DNA from: Nitrospinota bacterium
GTDB taxonomy: Bacteria > Nitrospinota > Nitrospinia > JACRGO01
Direction: 5' to 3'
NCBI GenBank assembly: GCA_016212295.1
Contig: JACRGO010000212.1
Span: 1 to 24,071, forward strand
DNA length: 24,071 bases
Part shown: positions 1 to 8,119 of the stretch, in pieces
Layout: every line of letters starts with the position of its first letter
Numbering within the stretch: position 1 is the stretch's first letter
Made by a program: the position numbers and the translations under genes
Notes under the pieces: model-generated
Database searches by the model: none
What the model saw: the letters and a program-made list of their open reading frames with translations, nothing else
What the model was told of the DNA's origin: nothing

Positions 1-236
1 AATATCATAACGGCCTGTAAAATAGCCATGCCTGTAAATGAGCATAAGCATGGAAGGTGAAATTTTTACAATTTTTTTATCCAATAAAAAAGAATACCTT
101 GTTGATTTAAAAGACTTTTTCTTATTTATGCGTAGGCTCTTTAGTTTTGCATTACAATCTGTTTAAGGCGGCATAATCTGAAATTCAAAATATCTTTTGT
201 GCCAAAAGGCCGTTTTTTATTTATAAGAGGGTGCGC
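1..236. other. AT-rich leader, no gene seen
   Basis: This stretch is AT-rich and holds no convincing reading frame. It presumably carries the promoter of the CNB-PilZ gene, but only weak -35/-10 matches are visible (TTGATT near 102 followed by T/A-rich sequence), so I do not place one. An AAGAGGG ribosome binding site lies at 225-231. Confidence 0.4.
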
Positions 237-1163
237 ATGGACAGTGAGTTAATAAAAATAATCGAGCAAAATTTGGCCGTTATCAAGGACTTCTTGCTGT
301 TTCAAAACATCCCCCCCAGGGACGTGGTGAATATCCTCGCCAATTTCCAGAAGTGCGAGCATTCCGAGGGGGACATTTTCTTTAATGAAGGGGAAGACAG
401 CCATAGCATGCATATAGTCCTGAAAGGCACGGTGAACATCATCAACAAGAACAAGCGGATATGCGCCCTGGAGTCCCCTTCCCTCATCGGCGAAATGGGC
501 CTTTTCACGGGGATGCCGAGGAACGCCACGGCGGTGGCCGCGGAAGACGATACCCTGAGCCTGAGAATAACCAGCGCGGAGTTGAATGGCTTGCTCGATA
601 AAGACCCCCAACTCCTTTCCAAGATTTACCGCAATATTATTTTATGCCTGAGGAACAAAATAAATAACGACAACCAGCAAATCCTCAGCCTCCTCGATGA
701 AGCGAAAAAAAACCACCGGGAAATCCTGGAACTAAAGGCCCGCGCTGATGGGAAGACCCTCCCCCAGGAAGAAATCGCGGATGGTTCCGGAACAGGCACG
801 GTCCCTGTCGTGGAACGGTTGATGGGCAATAAAAGAAAATTCATACGGGTGATCATCTCCCAGCCCAGTTTTTGTTATGCCAAGGTGGATGACCATAAAT
901 TAAACATCAAGGATATTTCCACTGGAGGGGTCTGCGTGGATTTAACGGACTTGCCTAGGGAGATCAGGGCCGGGTTCACGGAAGGACGCGCAGTGGCGGG
1001 TAAAATTTTTCTCAAATACCAGGGGATTTTCCAGTTTACCGGAGAGGTCATAAACCTTTTTCCGAACCTGTGCGGGATTGAGTTTCGCAACATGGCCCCT
1101 CCCTTTAAAAAGGCCATAGAGAAGATGGTTGACACCTTCCAGAGGCTTGGGCAAATAGTATGA
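237..1163 (+). CDS. Cyclic-nucleotide-binding domain / PilZ domain regulatory protein
   Basis: A 308-residue soluble protein with two ligand-binding domains. Residues about 18-135 form a CNB/CAP-type beta roll, with a phosphate-binding-cassette segment GEMGLFTGMPRNATA at about 85-99. A charged helical linker follows (about 140-175). Residues about 198-300 are a PilZ domain with the c-di-GMP motifs RKFIR (R200xxxR204) and DISTGG (about 226-231). The arrangement suggests a protein that integrates a cyclic mononucleotide and c-di-GMP; no output domain is present, so it probably acts through a partner. The start is set at ATG 237 because AAGAGGG at 225-231 is spaced correctly for it, whereas the in-frame GTG at 231 touches that site. 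It ends 15 bp before the next gene, so the two are probably cotranscribed. The domain calls are solid; ligand identity is inference. Confidence 0.88.
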   Translation: MDSELIKIIEQNLAVIKDFLLFQNIPPRDVVNILANFQKCEHSEGDIFFNEGEDSHSMHIVLKGTVNIINKNKRICALESPSLIGEMGLFTGMPRNATAVAAEDDTLSLRITSAELNGLLDKDPQLLSKIYRNIILCLRNKINNDNQQILSLLDEAKKNHREILELKARADGKTLPQEEIADGSGTGTVPVVERLMGNKRKFIRVIISQPSFCYAKVDDHKLNIKDISTGGVCVDLTDLPREIRAGFTEGRAVAGKIFLKYQGIFQFTGEVINLFPNLCGIEFRNMAPPFKKAIEKMVDTFQRLGQIV

Positions 1164-1178
1164 TAGAGGGGCGCTTGA

Positions 1179-2915
1179 ATGGATTGCATCCCGGCATCCG
1201 ATAAAAAGGGTGCTTCAAATGATTCGGACCCTGGCTGCCAGGAGCCGCACACAGGCGCCTTCGGGGGGCTACTCATCCTGGCCCTTGCCGCGGCCTACGC
1301 CATGTTCAAGGCCAATATTCAGAGGAACGGAGGCCCGCCCGCCAATGATTGGCTCCCCCTTCCCATCTTCACCGCTGAATTCCATAACATAAACCGCGAT
1401 TACTTCGATATCGTGATGATAGTGGCCATGGGGCTGGTCTTCATGATCGCATGGGAGTTCCGCGCGTCCAAAACAAGCAGGGCAATGACAGCGGCGATAG
1501 CCCTGGCGCTTGTGGCCGTTGAGTGGATGACGGCGCACGGGGCTAAGTTTTTTTTTGCGGCGCCGGTCCATCGCTTCGCAGAATGGGACTGGACCGCCTT
1601 CGAGGTCCCGCTCGCGATCGCCTGCGGCGCTTTCGCGCTCCATTTCGCGGTTGACGTAGCCCGTAAAAATGGCTCGCTCAATCCCGCGCCGTTTTACTGG
1701 GCCTTGAAAACGGGTTTTTTCCGATGGCTCTCCGGACTAGTTTTCTTCTCAATTGCCATGCCGCTTTTTTGCAGGCATCCTTTTTATACATCCCAGTATT
1801 ACGAAAACTGGCGCATAACGGTTTCGTATCTTTACCTTGTCTACCTCTTTCTCGGCCTCCCTTATTCCGTATTGACGAATCTTTTGAGGCCGCGCCGCGT
1901 GGAGGACAGGCAAGACCCTTGCTTCACGCTCATGCTCATATTCCGAGCAGTTTTCCGGCTCATGGCCTGCCGCCGCGCGGCCAGGGCCAGGCTTCAGGCC
2001 GCGCTTAAAAACGGCCAAACCAGGACCGCGCTGCTGGACCTTGTAGTCAAGATTTTCTTCCTTCCAATAATGACCACCTTCCTGTTCATTGAGTGCGGCG
2101 GTTTTTTTTCGAGTTTCCCGGCGCTGCTGAAAACCGCTGGAGATTTTTATTTGAAATCTGGACAGCCCGGCGGCGTCCCGTTTGCCCAGCCCTTCAATCT
2201 CTTCTACTCCAGCGCATATCACGCCATATTCATAATTGACGTGGGGCTAAGCATTATCGGCTATGCCTGCTCTTCACGATGGCTTGGCAACAAGAGCAGG
2301 AGCGTTGACCCTTATTTCACCGGGTGGCTGGCCGCGCTGATATGCTATCCGCCGTTCAACGGAATCACCAGCAACTATCTGCCTTACAACCAGGCCTTCG
2401 GAGGCGAGCCTTACACGGTCCTGCTAGCCGGCCTTATAGGCGGCGCCGCGGGGACCGAGGCCGCGTTGAGCGCCATTGACACGGCCCTGAAAATAATGAC
2501 GCTTTTCGCGTTCTCCATATACGTGTGGGCCACCATGGCCTTCGGGCTCAGGTTTTCAAATCTCACGCACAGGGGCATTATATCGCGAGGCCCTTACGCC
2601 TATATAAGACATCCTGCATTCGTGGCCAAGAATATCGCTTGGTGGACGGAAAACCTTCGCAACTTCTCCAGCCCTTGGCAATTCGTATTTCTCGCGGTCT
2701 GGAACTATATTTATTATCTGCGGGCCGTGACCGAGGAGCGCCACCTGGGCATGGATCCGCGTTATATCGAATACATGAACAGGGTAAAGAGCAGGTTCAT
2801 ACCAGGGGTGTTCAGCGATATCCCTTCTTTAATAGAACACAGCCGACACACGCCGGAGCCCAAAAAATCTAAGGAACGAAATTCCAGATTTCAAATAAAC
2901 TCAAAATTCCAATAA
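1179..2915 (+). CDS. Polytopic membrane protein with C-terminal ICMT/PEMT-like methyltransferase domain
   Basis: A 578-residue protein with many hydrophobic segments from residue about 29 onward. The C-terminal part (about 440-545) matches the isoprenylcysteine carboxyl methyltransferase / phospholipid methyltransferase fold: RGPYAYIRHPAF at 470-481, then a membrane hairpin, then TEERHLGMDPRYIEYM (about 518-533). These RHP and EE elements form the SAM site in known family members. The roughly 440-residue membrane region before it is unusual, because most ICMT-like bacterial proteins are 150-250 residues long. Its substrate cannot be read from the sequence. The start ATG 1179 has GAGGGG at 1166-1171, and the gene follows the CNB-PilZ gene by 15 bp, suggesting an operon. 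The last dozen residues (from about residue 567) are encoded by an intergenic-type repeat, so the original stop has probably been lost or extended. Confidence 0.78.
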   Translation: MDCIPASDKKGASNDSDPGCQEPHTGAFGGLLILALAAAYAMFKANIQRNGGPPANDWLPLPIFTAEFHNINRDYFDIVMIVAMGLVFMIAWEFRASKTSRAMTAAIALALVAVEWMTAHGAKFFFAAPVHRFAEWDWTAFEVPLAIACGAFALHFAVDVARKNGSLNPAPFYWALKTGFFRWLSGLVFFSIAMPLFCRHPFYTSQYYENWRITVSYLYLVYLFLGLPYSVLTNLLRPRRVEDRQDPCFTLMLIFRAVFRLMACRRAARARLQAALKNGQTRTALLDLVVKIFFLPIMTTFLFIECGGFFSSFPALLKTAGDFYLKSGQPGGVPFAQPFNLFYSSAYHAIFIIDVGLSIIGYACSSRWLGNKSRSVDPYFTGWLAALICYPPFNGITSNYLPYNQAFGGEPYTVLLAGLIGGAAGTEAALSAIDTALKIMTLFAFSIYVWATMAFGLRFSNLTHRGIISRGPYAYIRHPAFVAKNIAWWTENLRNFSSPWQFVFLAVWNYIYYLRAVTEERHLGMDPRYIEYMNRVKSRFIPGVFSDIPSLIEHSRHTPEPKKSKERNSRFQINSKFQ

Positions 2916-2925
2916 CAAAATCATA
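2876..2925 (+). repeat. Dispersed AT-rich repeat, copy overlapping a gene end
   Basis: This stretch is nearly identical to the segment at 19927-19975; the shared core is CTCAAAATTCCAATAAC preceded by CAAATAAA. Here the repeat runs through the last codons and stop of the + strand membrane gene and abuts the stop of the convergent minus-strand pseudogene at 2921. Confidence 0.7.
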
Positions 2926-3300
2926 ATCCGAGAAAGACGTGGTAAAGCATGAATGTGTGAGGCTTTAGGCTATGACTTGTTTCCTGGACAATTTGTCTAT
3001 TTGAAACCAGAGGGCATGGCGTCATTTTGATATTCGGGCTTAAGCAAAGCAAATCGCGGTCCTTTTCCACGGCATTTGCGATGGAATCGATGATTCCGGC
3101 CAAATTGTGAAAGGTAAAAATTGAAGGCCTTTATTACGGCGTAAATCTTCAACAAAACGTCTGGTGATAGGGACTTCAAGGTCCAAAGGGGCGGGTTTCC
3201 TGAAATTTTTCCAGGAATTTGCCACTAATTCGAGGATTTCCGGAACAAGATGATCGGGAAATAAATCAGACCACAGACCCGGATGCCCCTGGACTGACAC
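2921..3300 (-). pseudogene. Internally deleted partner gene of the truncated DNA methylase
   Basis: The N-terminal part reads from GTG 3300, directly after the methylase stop, as an 86-codon frame containing HPGLWSDLFPDHLVPEI and EVPITRRFVEDLRR up to FTIWPESS. From about 3100 the sensible protein continues in another frame: ANAVEKDRDLLCLSP, then a tail VQETSHSLKPHTFMLYHVFL ending at 2921. As I recall, proteins encoded beside N6-methylases of this type have the same N-terminal and C-terminal landmarks with roughly 100 residues between them. The middle part and the frame are therefore lost here. The family's biochemical role is not known to me. Confidence is moderate because the family assignment rests on memory of short motifs. 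Confidence 0.5.
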
Positions 3301-4890
3301 TTAATTGTCCCTCCCGGCGGAAAGAATTGCCGCGGCTATCTCATCGGCATCGTTGAGGGCAGCCGACCGGGTCCAGTGCCTTAATGCAAGTGGTTTGACG
3401 ATATGCAATTCATTTTTTTCAAAAACTTTTAGTCCCCGTAGATAAGAAAATCTTCCCTTTTCTTCAGGAAGGGTTTTGGTTATTCTTTTTAAAGAGGATT
3501 GCAGTGCGTCTGATGTCGTATTTTCCGAGTAGGGTTTAATGCTATCTGACTTACGAAGAGTAACGATTCCCAAGCCTATAGAGGTGGAAATTTTTGCTTC
3601 ACCGCTTACCTTGAACTTGCTCCTTTTCCCCCAGGAGTTCAATACTTCGCAAAGCAAATCCACATAGGTTTTTCTATTTTCAAAAGTTGCGGGTTTTAGA
3701 GTTGGAATATTGCCCTTAACCGAATGAGGGGTGGAACTCGGTTCTAAAATATTTACCGTGTCCTCAATCAACATTTTTTCTTGTTCCGATATTTCATAAT
3801 AATCATAGATCAAGGGTTCAATAATGCCTTGGGTTTCTTTTATTGAATTTTTCCGTTCCAGGAAGTTTCCTTGAATGTCCTCTTTCAGTCTCTCAAAGCA
3901 ATCCGCCACTTGCTTTACAATTTGTTCGGATTTTGAAGGGTCCGGCGTGGATTCAGGAAGTGGGAAGGGTAAGCGCAATAATTCAAAGAAATGCACCTTG
4001 TCTCTTTCGATTCCCCAGTTGGCGGAAGTGTGGAAAAGAAAATATTTTGAAAGATTTGACTTTAATACCGCTGCCAAGAACTTTAGTAAATCTTCATCTT
4101 TTTTAGGACCACAGATTGACTGGAGAGAGTCCTGAAATAAAATATCAAAATCCACGTAGGCAAACTTGGAAAACCCTTGATTTGCCAAAACCATTGGCCC
4201 TTGAAATAATTTAGGGTCCCTCGGTCTATGTAAAACTGGGAAGCTATCCCTAATTTCATAACAGTCACTTTTTAAAAGTATAAGGTTTATTAGTTTGCTT
4301 TTTGCGTTTATAAAAAGATGGTTTGGCTTCCACCATGGTTTTTGGGGAGTAACGCTTGTACCTTTTGTGTCTGGTTGAACCCCCTGGCCTTTAATCCATC
4401 TTTTCCCTTCGTTAAGAGAGGCAACTATTTGGTTGAGAGGCGGATTTGCCTGAAGCCTATTTATGAACTGGGTATCTCTTAAGCTTCCCCAAAACGTCTT
4501 TTTCAAAATAGTGGGGGCGTTATCGTCCTTGGATTGTGAAGTCACCTCCGTCAGCATAATTTTTTTTTGGTCTTCAGCTAAAACGGTGACAATCCCTTTT
4601 CTGGGGTCGTGGCGGTCCACCTTGGGGACTTCATAATCAAACATATAATTTTTATCAACCGGCTTGACTGATTTATATTTGACTATCATTGCGGGGCAGG
4701 ATGCGTTTTCAAAGAGAATAAAACGCATATCGGAAAGTTGTATGACCTTCTCAACGGTAAAACTGGAAAACCACCCCGCTTGAAATCGGAATGAAGGATG
4801 TGTGCCACCAGTCAATCTGGTCTTCACGTGGTTCCCTCCCATACGCCTTTTTGAAACACGTACTCCAAAGTTCCTCAACACCATCATCAA
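3301..4890 (-). pseudogene. C-terminal remnant of an N6-adenine DNA methyltransferase (restriction-modification)
   Basis: The frame is open for 529 codons, but recognisable protein begins only at about codon 40 (near 4773) with SFTVEKVIQLSDMRFILF and ENASCPAMIVKYK. In N6-DNA methylases this is the region just after the catalytic domain. No SAM motif (DPxxGxG) and no NPPY motif precede it, so the catalytic half is absent. The remaining 490 residues resemble a target-recognition and C-terminal region (for example FHTSANWGIERDKVHFFELL, and LLRLPFPLPE). The first 39 codons are out-of-frame sequence of the phospholipase-like gene that starts upstream at 5212, so a deletion joined the two genes. 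The remnant is unlikely to have methyltransferase activity. A product that still binds DNA cannot be excluded. Confidence 0.65.
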
Positions 4891-5212
4891 GATCGATATG
4901 GGTACCGCAGGATCTAATTTCGCCCTTCATGTTGTCGGAGACATGGAGATCAAGTCCGACAATCTGCTTATATATCCATACATCTTGGTTCATCTCGCAC
5001 AGGCGATGCTCCTTTTTGTGGCCCTCGTACTTACCGACCTTGATGTTAACCACAGGATGGACCGTGACATCGGCGATTACATGTGAAACAAAGCCTATAA
5101 GCCAGGCGAATTGCTGGCGCCATTCATTGGCTTCCGGATTGGCGAGACGCGCATCATATCCGTGTGCGATGGCACTACGAACCAGCGTCAAATGCGTGTA
5201 GCCCCCTGCCAT
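4751..5212 (-). pseudogene. Truncated zinc-dependent phospholipase C-like protein
   Basis: The frame gives 153 residues and begins MAGGYTHLTLVRSA. The metal-binding pattern of the zinc-dependent phospholipase C-like family is visible: His7, then FVSHVIADVTVHP (His44, Asp48, His52), then GHKKEHRLCEMNQD (His65, His69, Glu73). Proteins of this family are normally longer; here the frame leaves recognisable sequence near 4790 and stops at 4751 after a short unrelated tail. The start is put at ATG 5212 because AGGAG lies 9 bases upstream; the in-frame ATG at 5221 touches that site. The gene was presumably functional before the deletion that fused it to the methylase remnant. Whether the truncated product folds is unclear. 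Confidence 0.6.
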
Positions 5213-5535
5213 AACTACCATCTCCTATTAAAAACTTTCACCGTCAGCCACAAAACAGCATATGTAAAATTTTTTGACATAAGTATATCCATAGTTTTTT
5301 ATTCTGTCAACAATTCATGTGTAAATTCTTTTTTTAAAAATTATTCACTCTTAATAAAAGTCAAGAGTGTAGCTCCAGTTTTCTCAAAGTAACGTGGTAA
5401 CAGTTTAGCCCAAGTAAAATAAGAGTGCATCAAGGCATCAGCTTGAGTTCTGATATAGGGCAGCTTGGGCGGACATAATAAAGGCAATGAAAAGTTACCA
5501 TGAAAACACATCACTAATTTAAAAGGAGAAAGAAA
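5213..5535. other. AT-rich spacer with hairpin and RAYT-linked motif
   Basis: No convincing gene is present. The spacer contains an inverted repeat CACTCTT / AAGAGTG (5345-5368 region) and the 17-bp TGGTAACAGTTTAGCCC at 5395-5411, which recurs exactly at 23930-23946 upstream of the gene at the window end. A 73-codon minus-strand frame (5341-5562) runs through these repeats and looks non-coding. Confidence 0.5.
5395..5411 (+). repeat. 17-bp repeat TGGTAACAGTTTAGCCC, copy 1
   Basis: An exact 17-base match to 23930-23946. An AAGAGTG-type inverted repeat lies close to both copies (5345-5368 here; 24018-24035 at the other). The pair may mark ends or solo copies of a small mobile element. Confidence 0.6.
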
Positions 5536-5574
5536 ATGAAAAAAGGGCAACGAAAAATTCATGCAATCATATGA
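5536..5574 (+). CDS. Possible 12-residue leader ORF
   Basis: AAGGAG at 5523-5528 is well spaced from ATG 5536. The frame reads MKKGQRKIHAII and stops with TGA at 5572-5574. The stop overlaps the ATG of the next ORF (5571) in an ATGA arrangement, a classical translational-coupling geometry. It could equally be the start of one small gene that suffered a frameshift. It is too short to be supported by coding statistics. Confidence 0.25.
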   Translation: MKKGQRKIHAII

Positions 5575-5750
5575 ACAAAATGTTTAGTAAAAAGTTACGT
5601 TCCTTTGTCAATGTAAGTGCTGATTATACCGCGACGCCTAATGTTGAACGAGCCTGCGATGGAGTAGACTATTCAAACACAATTGCTTTCTTCGACAAGC
5701 TTAGTTCAATCGTAGGTATTCAATTTAAGCCCGCTCGTAAGAAAAAATAA
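5571..5750 (+). CDS. Possible small basic protein, 59 residues, unknown
   Basis: The frame starts MNKMFSKKLRSF, includes VERACDGVDYSNTIAFFDKL, and ends KPARKKK before TAA at 5748-5750. The composition is plausible for a protein (amphipathic middle, basic tail). It has no ribosome binding site of its own, but overlaps the preceding 12-codon ORF, which has one. I do not recognise a family. It lies in an AT-rich spacer with repeat motifs, so it may be a mobile-element fragment or chance. Confidence 0.3.
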   Translation: MNKMFSKKLRSFVNVSADYTATPNVERACDGVDYSNTIAFFDKLSSIVGIQFKPARKKK

Positions 5751-5865
5751 ATGGATTGAAAATCAGGGTTATCCATTAAAAGGGTGACCGTCAAGCGTAG
5801 CCCCCTTCTGTCTGCAAAAAGATAATCAAGGCCCACCTTAAATTTTTTTACAAAGTTTTTTCAGT

Positions 5866-6381
5866 TCAAGTTCTCCCTTCCACCGCCTTGAGAATACCCT
5901 TCAGGATGGCCCAGGGAGAGGGAGGGCAACCGTGGATGTAGACGTCCACGGGCAAGACCTCCCCTACCCCGCCCAGGGAGGCGTAACTCTTCCCGAAAAT
6001 CCCGCCGTCATATCCGCAGTCCCCGACCGCAACCACCAGCTTTGGAGGGGGAGCGGCGGCGTATGTCCTCCTTAGCGCTATCTCCATGTTGATCGACACC
6101 GGCCCTGTAACCAGCAGCATATCAGCGAACCTGGGAGAGGCGGTGAAGTGAATTCCGAAGCGTTCGCAATCATAAAAGGAATTGTTGACCGCGTGGATCT
6201 CCAGCTCGCACCCGTTGCATGATCCGGCGTCCACCATCCTTATGGTAAGGCTTCGCTGGAAACGGCCCAGTATCGCGCTTTCCAACTGTTTCCCCACTAC
6301 TTCGATCCGCTCCTCAACCTCTGACGGCAGGGGCTCGGTAACAATGCCGGTCCGGAATATCTGATGCAGGATTCTTAACAT
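5866..6381 (-). CDS. Ehr complex NuoB/HyfI-like iron-sulfur subunit
   Basis: A 171-residue homologue of the small subunit of group 4 [NiFe] hydrogenases and complex I NuoB. All four cysteines for the proximal N2-type [4Fe-4S] cluster are present: SCNGCE (Cys55, Cys58), VGDCGYDGG (Cys122) and HGCPPSP (Cys152). It should sit at the interface of the peripheral arm and the membrane domain and pass electrons to the active-site subunit. It is the last gene of the operon, downstream of the HyfG-like gene. The 69-bp gap before it is filled with a heptad-like repeat (GGGTTTAAGGTTTAGGGTTT), and no ribosome binding site is visible before ATG 6381. The operon assignment comes from strand, order and family. 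Confidence 0.88.
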   Translation of the reverse strand: MLRILHQIFRTGIVTEPLPSEVEERIEVVGKQLESAILGRFQRSLTIRMVDAGSCNGCELEIHAVNNSFYDCERFGIHFTASPRFADMLLVTGPVSINMEIALRRTYAAAPPPKLVVAVGDCGYDGGIFGKSYASLGGVGEVLPVDVYIHGCPPSPWAILKGILKAVEGRT

Positions 6382-6450
6382 AATAAACCAAATTCAGGGT
6401 TTAAGGTTTAGGGTTTAAATTTGAAATCTCAAATCTGAAATCTGAAATTT
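6382..6450. repeat. Low-complexity repeat between operon genes
   Basis: CAGGGTTTAAGGTTTAGGG is followed by alternating CTCAAATCTGAAATCTGAAA units. The same vocabulary appears at 11184-11314, 19834-19975 and 21305-21345. It separates the HyfG- and HyfI-like genes. Confidence 0.7.
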
Positions 6451-8010
6451 TTATAGATCATGCCCTGAATAGGACTGGTTAAAGCTCTTGTTGCACAGGG
6501 GGAAGTCAGGGACCATGTTGCCCTTCGCCGCTTGCTCGAGTCCCAGCCAGTTGACTGATGACGGGTCGCGTACCATGCAACGGTTGATCTTGCCGTCCGG
6601 TCCGGCCTGTACCCACGTTATTATCTCGCCTCGCCAACCTTCCACGGCGGCAAACCCCTTCGCGTCCGGCAACGGCGCCGGACACGGAATTTCAATGCCG
6701 CCTTCCGGCAGACTCTTCACGATATCCTGTATGAAACAAATTGACTCGCGGATTTCCTCCACCCTCACCCACGCCCTGGCGTGCGCGTCGCCGGAATGAA
6801 GGACCGGGACCCTTGGGACCAGCTTGTGGTATGGGGGAAACGGTCTCCGCAAACGGGCGTCCATTTTTTGTCCGCTGGCCCGCGCTACAATCCCCACCAC
6901 CCCGAATTCCTCCGCCTGGGCCGGAGAAAATACGCCTGTGTCATATAACCGGTCCCCAAGCGAGGGATGGTCGTCGTAAATCCTCACAAGCCTTTCAAAT
7001 TCCCGTGAAAGCCCTTCCATCTCGGAAAGGATGGCGCGCCGCGCCTCGGAATCCATATCAGCCGATACGCCGCCAGGACGGACCTTGTCCATGAGGAGCC
7101 TGTGTCCGAAGAGGGCCTTGTTGGCCCTCAGCACAATCTCGCGCAAGCGTCCCATCTGATAATACATGAAGGCAAAGGCCACGTCGTTGCAGATGGCCCC
7201 GATGTCGCCCAAGTGATTGGCGATCCGTTCCCGCTCTAGAAAAAGCGCGCGGAGCCAAGAGGCCCGCTCCGGCGGCTCAAGGCCGGACGCCGACTCCACC
7301 GCCTGGGAATAGGCAAGCGCATGGGCAACGGTCGTGTCCCCTGAAATTCTTCCGGCAAGCCTCGCTCCTTCTTCCCACGAAAGCGACTCAAAGCACTTCT
7401 CGATCCCCTTATGCGCGTACCCAAGCCTTTCCTCCAGATTCAAAACAGCTTCCCCGACCGCCTGGAACCGGAAGTGTCCCGGCTCTATGATCCCGGCATG
7501 CACTGGTCCCACCGGGATTTCATACGCCCCCTCCCCTTTTGTCTTGATCCAGTGATATTCCCCGGACGCCCTTTGCAAAGGATGTGTCCCGTCAAAGGAT
7601 TTCCGCAAGGGGTAGGCGTCCTTGGGCCAGTCCTCGAACTTGATCCAGGGGCGCGCATCCGGATGCCCTTCGGCTGTCAAGCCCATGAGACTCATTATCT
7701 GGCGCTCGAATCTCCATGCGGGTATGAATATCCGCGCCAGACTGGGGAAGAAGGCGGGGGCCTCTTTTTCGAGTTCCAGCCTGGCCAAAACGTACTCATT
7801 TCCAAGGCAAAACACGCAGCACAGGACAAAGCCACGGCCAAAGGGGGCCTCGTCAACTCCCCATTGCGCGGCCAGCCTGCCCTTTGCGGCCTTTATTGCC
7901 TGGGCCGCATGGATAAAACGTTCCCTGGAAATGGTGAAGGCGTCAATTCCACGCTGGGAGTTGTCCTTTAAGGCCCCTTCAATGATTAACAATTCTGAAA
8001 GTGTTTTCAT
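6451..8010 (-). CDS. Ehr complex large subunit (NuoC-NuoD / HyfG-like fusion) without Ni-Fe ligands
   Basis: The protein has about 519 residues from ATG 8010; an in-frame TTG at 8025 would add five. The N-terminal 150 residues are NuoC-like (FPSLARIFIPAWRFERQI). The rest is the NuoD/hydrogenase large-subunit fold, with GPVHAGIIEPGHFRF and DFPLCNKSFN. The hydrogenase motif RxCGxC is RISGDT here (about 221-226), so both cysteines are changed to Ser and Thr. The C-terminal CxxC is replaced by SYSG (about 513-516). None of the four nickel ligands remains, as in the energy-converting-hydrogenase-related (Ehr) complexes. It cannot be a hydrogenase; its substrate could be a quinone-like or other unknown partner. 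The frame is intact and well conserved, so this is a functional divergence, not decay. The start is uncertain: only AGGTGG about 15 bases upstream of the ATG is available. Confidence 0.88.
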   Translation of the reverse strand: MKTLSELLIIEGALKDNSQRGIDAFTISRERFIHAAQAIKAAKGRLAAQWGVDEAPFGRGFVLCCVFCLGNEYVLARLELEKEAPAFFPSLARIFIPAWRFERQIMSLMGLTAEGHPDARPWIKFEDWPKDAYPLRKSFDGTHPLQRASGEYHWIKTKGEGAYEIPVGPVHAGIIEPGHFRFQAVGEAVLNLEERLGYAHKGIEKCFESLSWEEGARLAGRISGDTTVAHALAYSQAVESASGLEPPERASWLRALFLERERIANHLGDIGAICNDVAFAFMYYQMGRLREIVLRANKALFGHRLLMDKVRPGGVSADMDSEARRAILSEMEGLSREFERLVRIYDDHPSLGDRLYDTGVFSPAQAEEFGVVGIVARASGQKMDARLRRPFPPYHKLVPRVPVLHSGDAHARAWVRVEEIRESICFIQDIVKSLPEGGIEIPCPAPLPDAKGFAAVEGWRGEIITWVQAGPDGKINRCMVRDPSSVNWLGLEQAAKGNMVPDFPLCNKSFNQSYSGHDL

Positions 8011-8025
8011 ATAAAAATAGTTCAA

Positions 8026-8119
8026 CCACCTGAAAAGTTATCTCGCACAAAGCCACAAAGGCGCAAAGTTTCTTTCTCTGTGATCTCCGTGCCTTTGTGT
8101 GGGATATGCGTTGATTTTT
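8026..8119. repeat. Inverted-repeat intergenic element in the operon
   Basis: CACAAAGGC (8054-8062) and GCCTTTGTG (8091-8099) form a perfect 9-bp inverted repeat inside an AAAGCCACAAAGGCGCAAAG-type sequence. Related words occur at about 14155-14176 and 18517-18541. It separates the HyfF- and HyfG-like genes, whereas other junctions in the operon overlap by one base. Confidence 0.6.

Noticed and set aside
5341-5562. 73-codon minus-strand frame
   Set aside because: It runs through the 17-bp repeat and hairpin and has no family or ribosome binding site.
5750-5865. Terminator after the HyfI-like gene
   Set aside because: AAGGG...CCCTT pairing near 5779-5808 is short and has no following T run on the minus strand.
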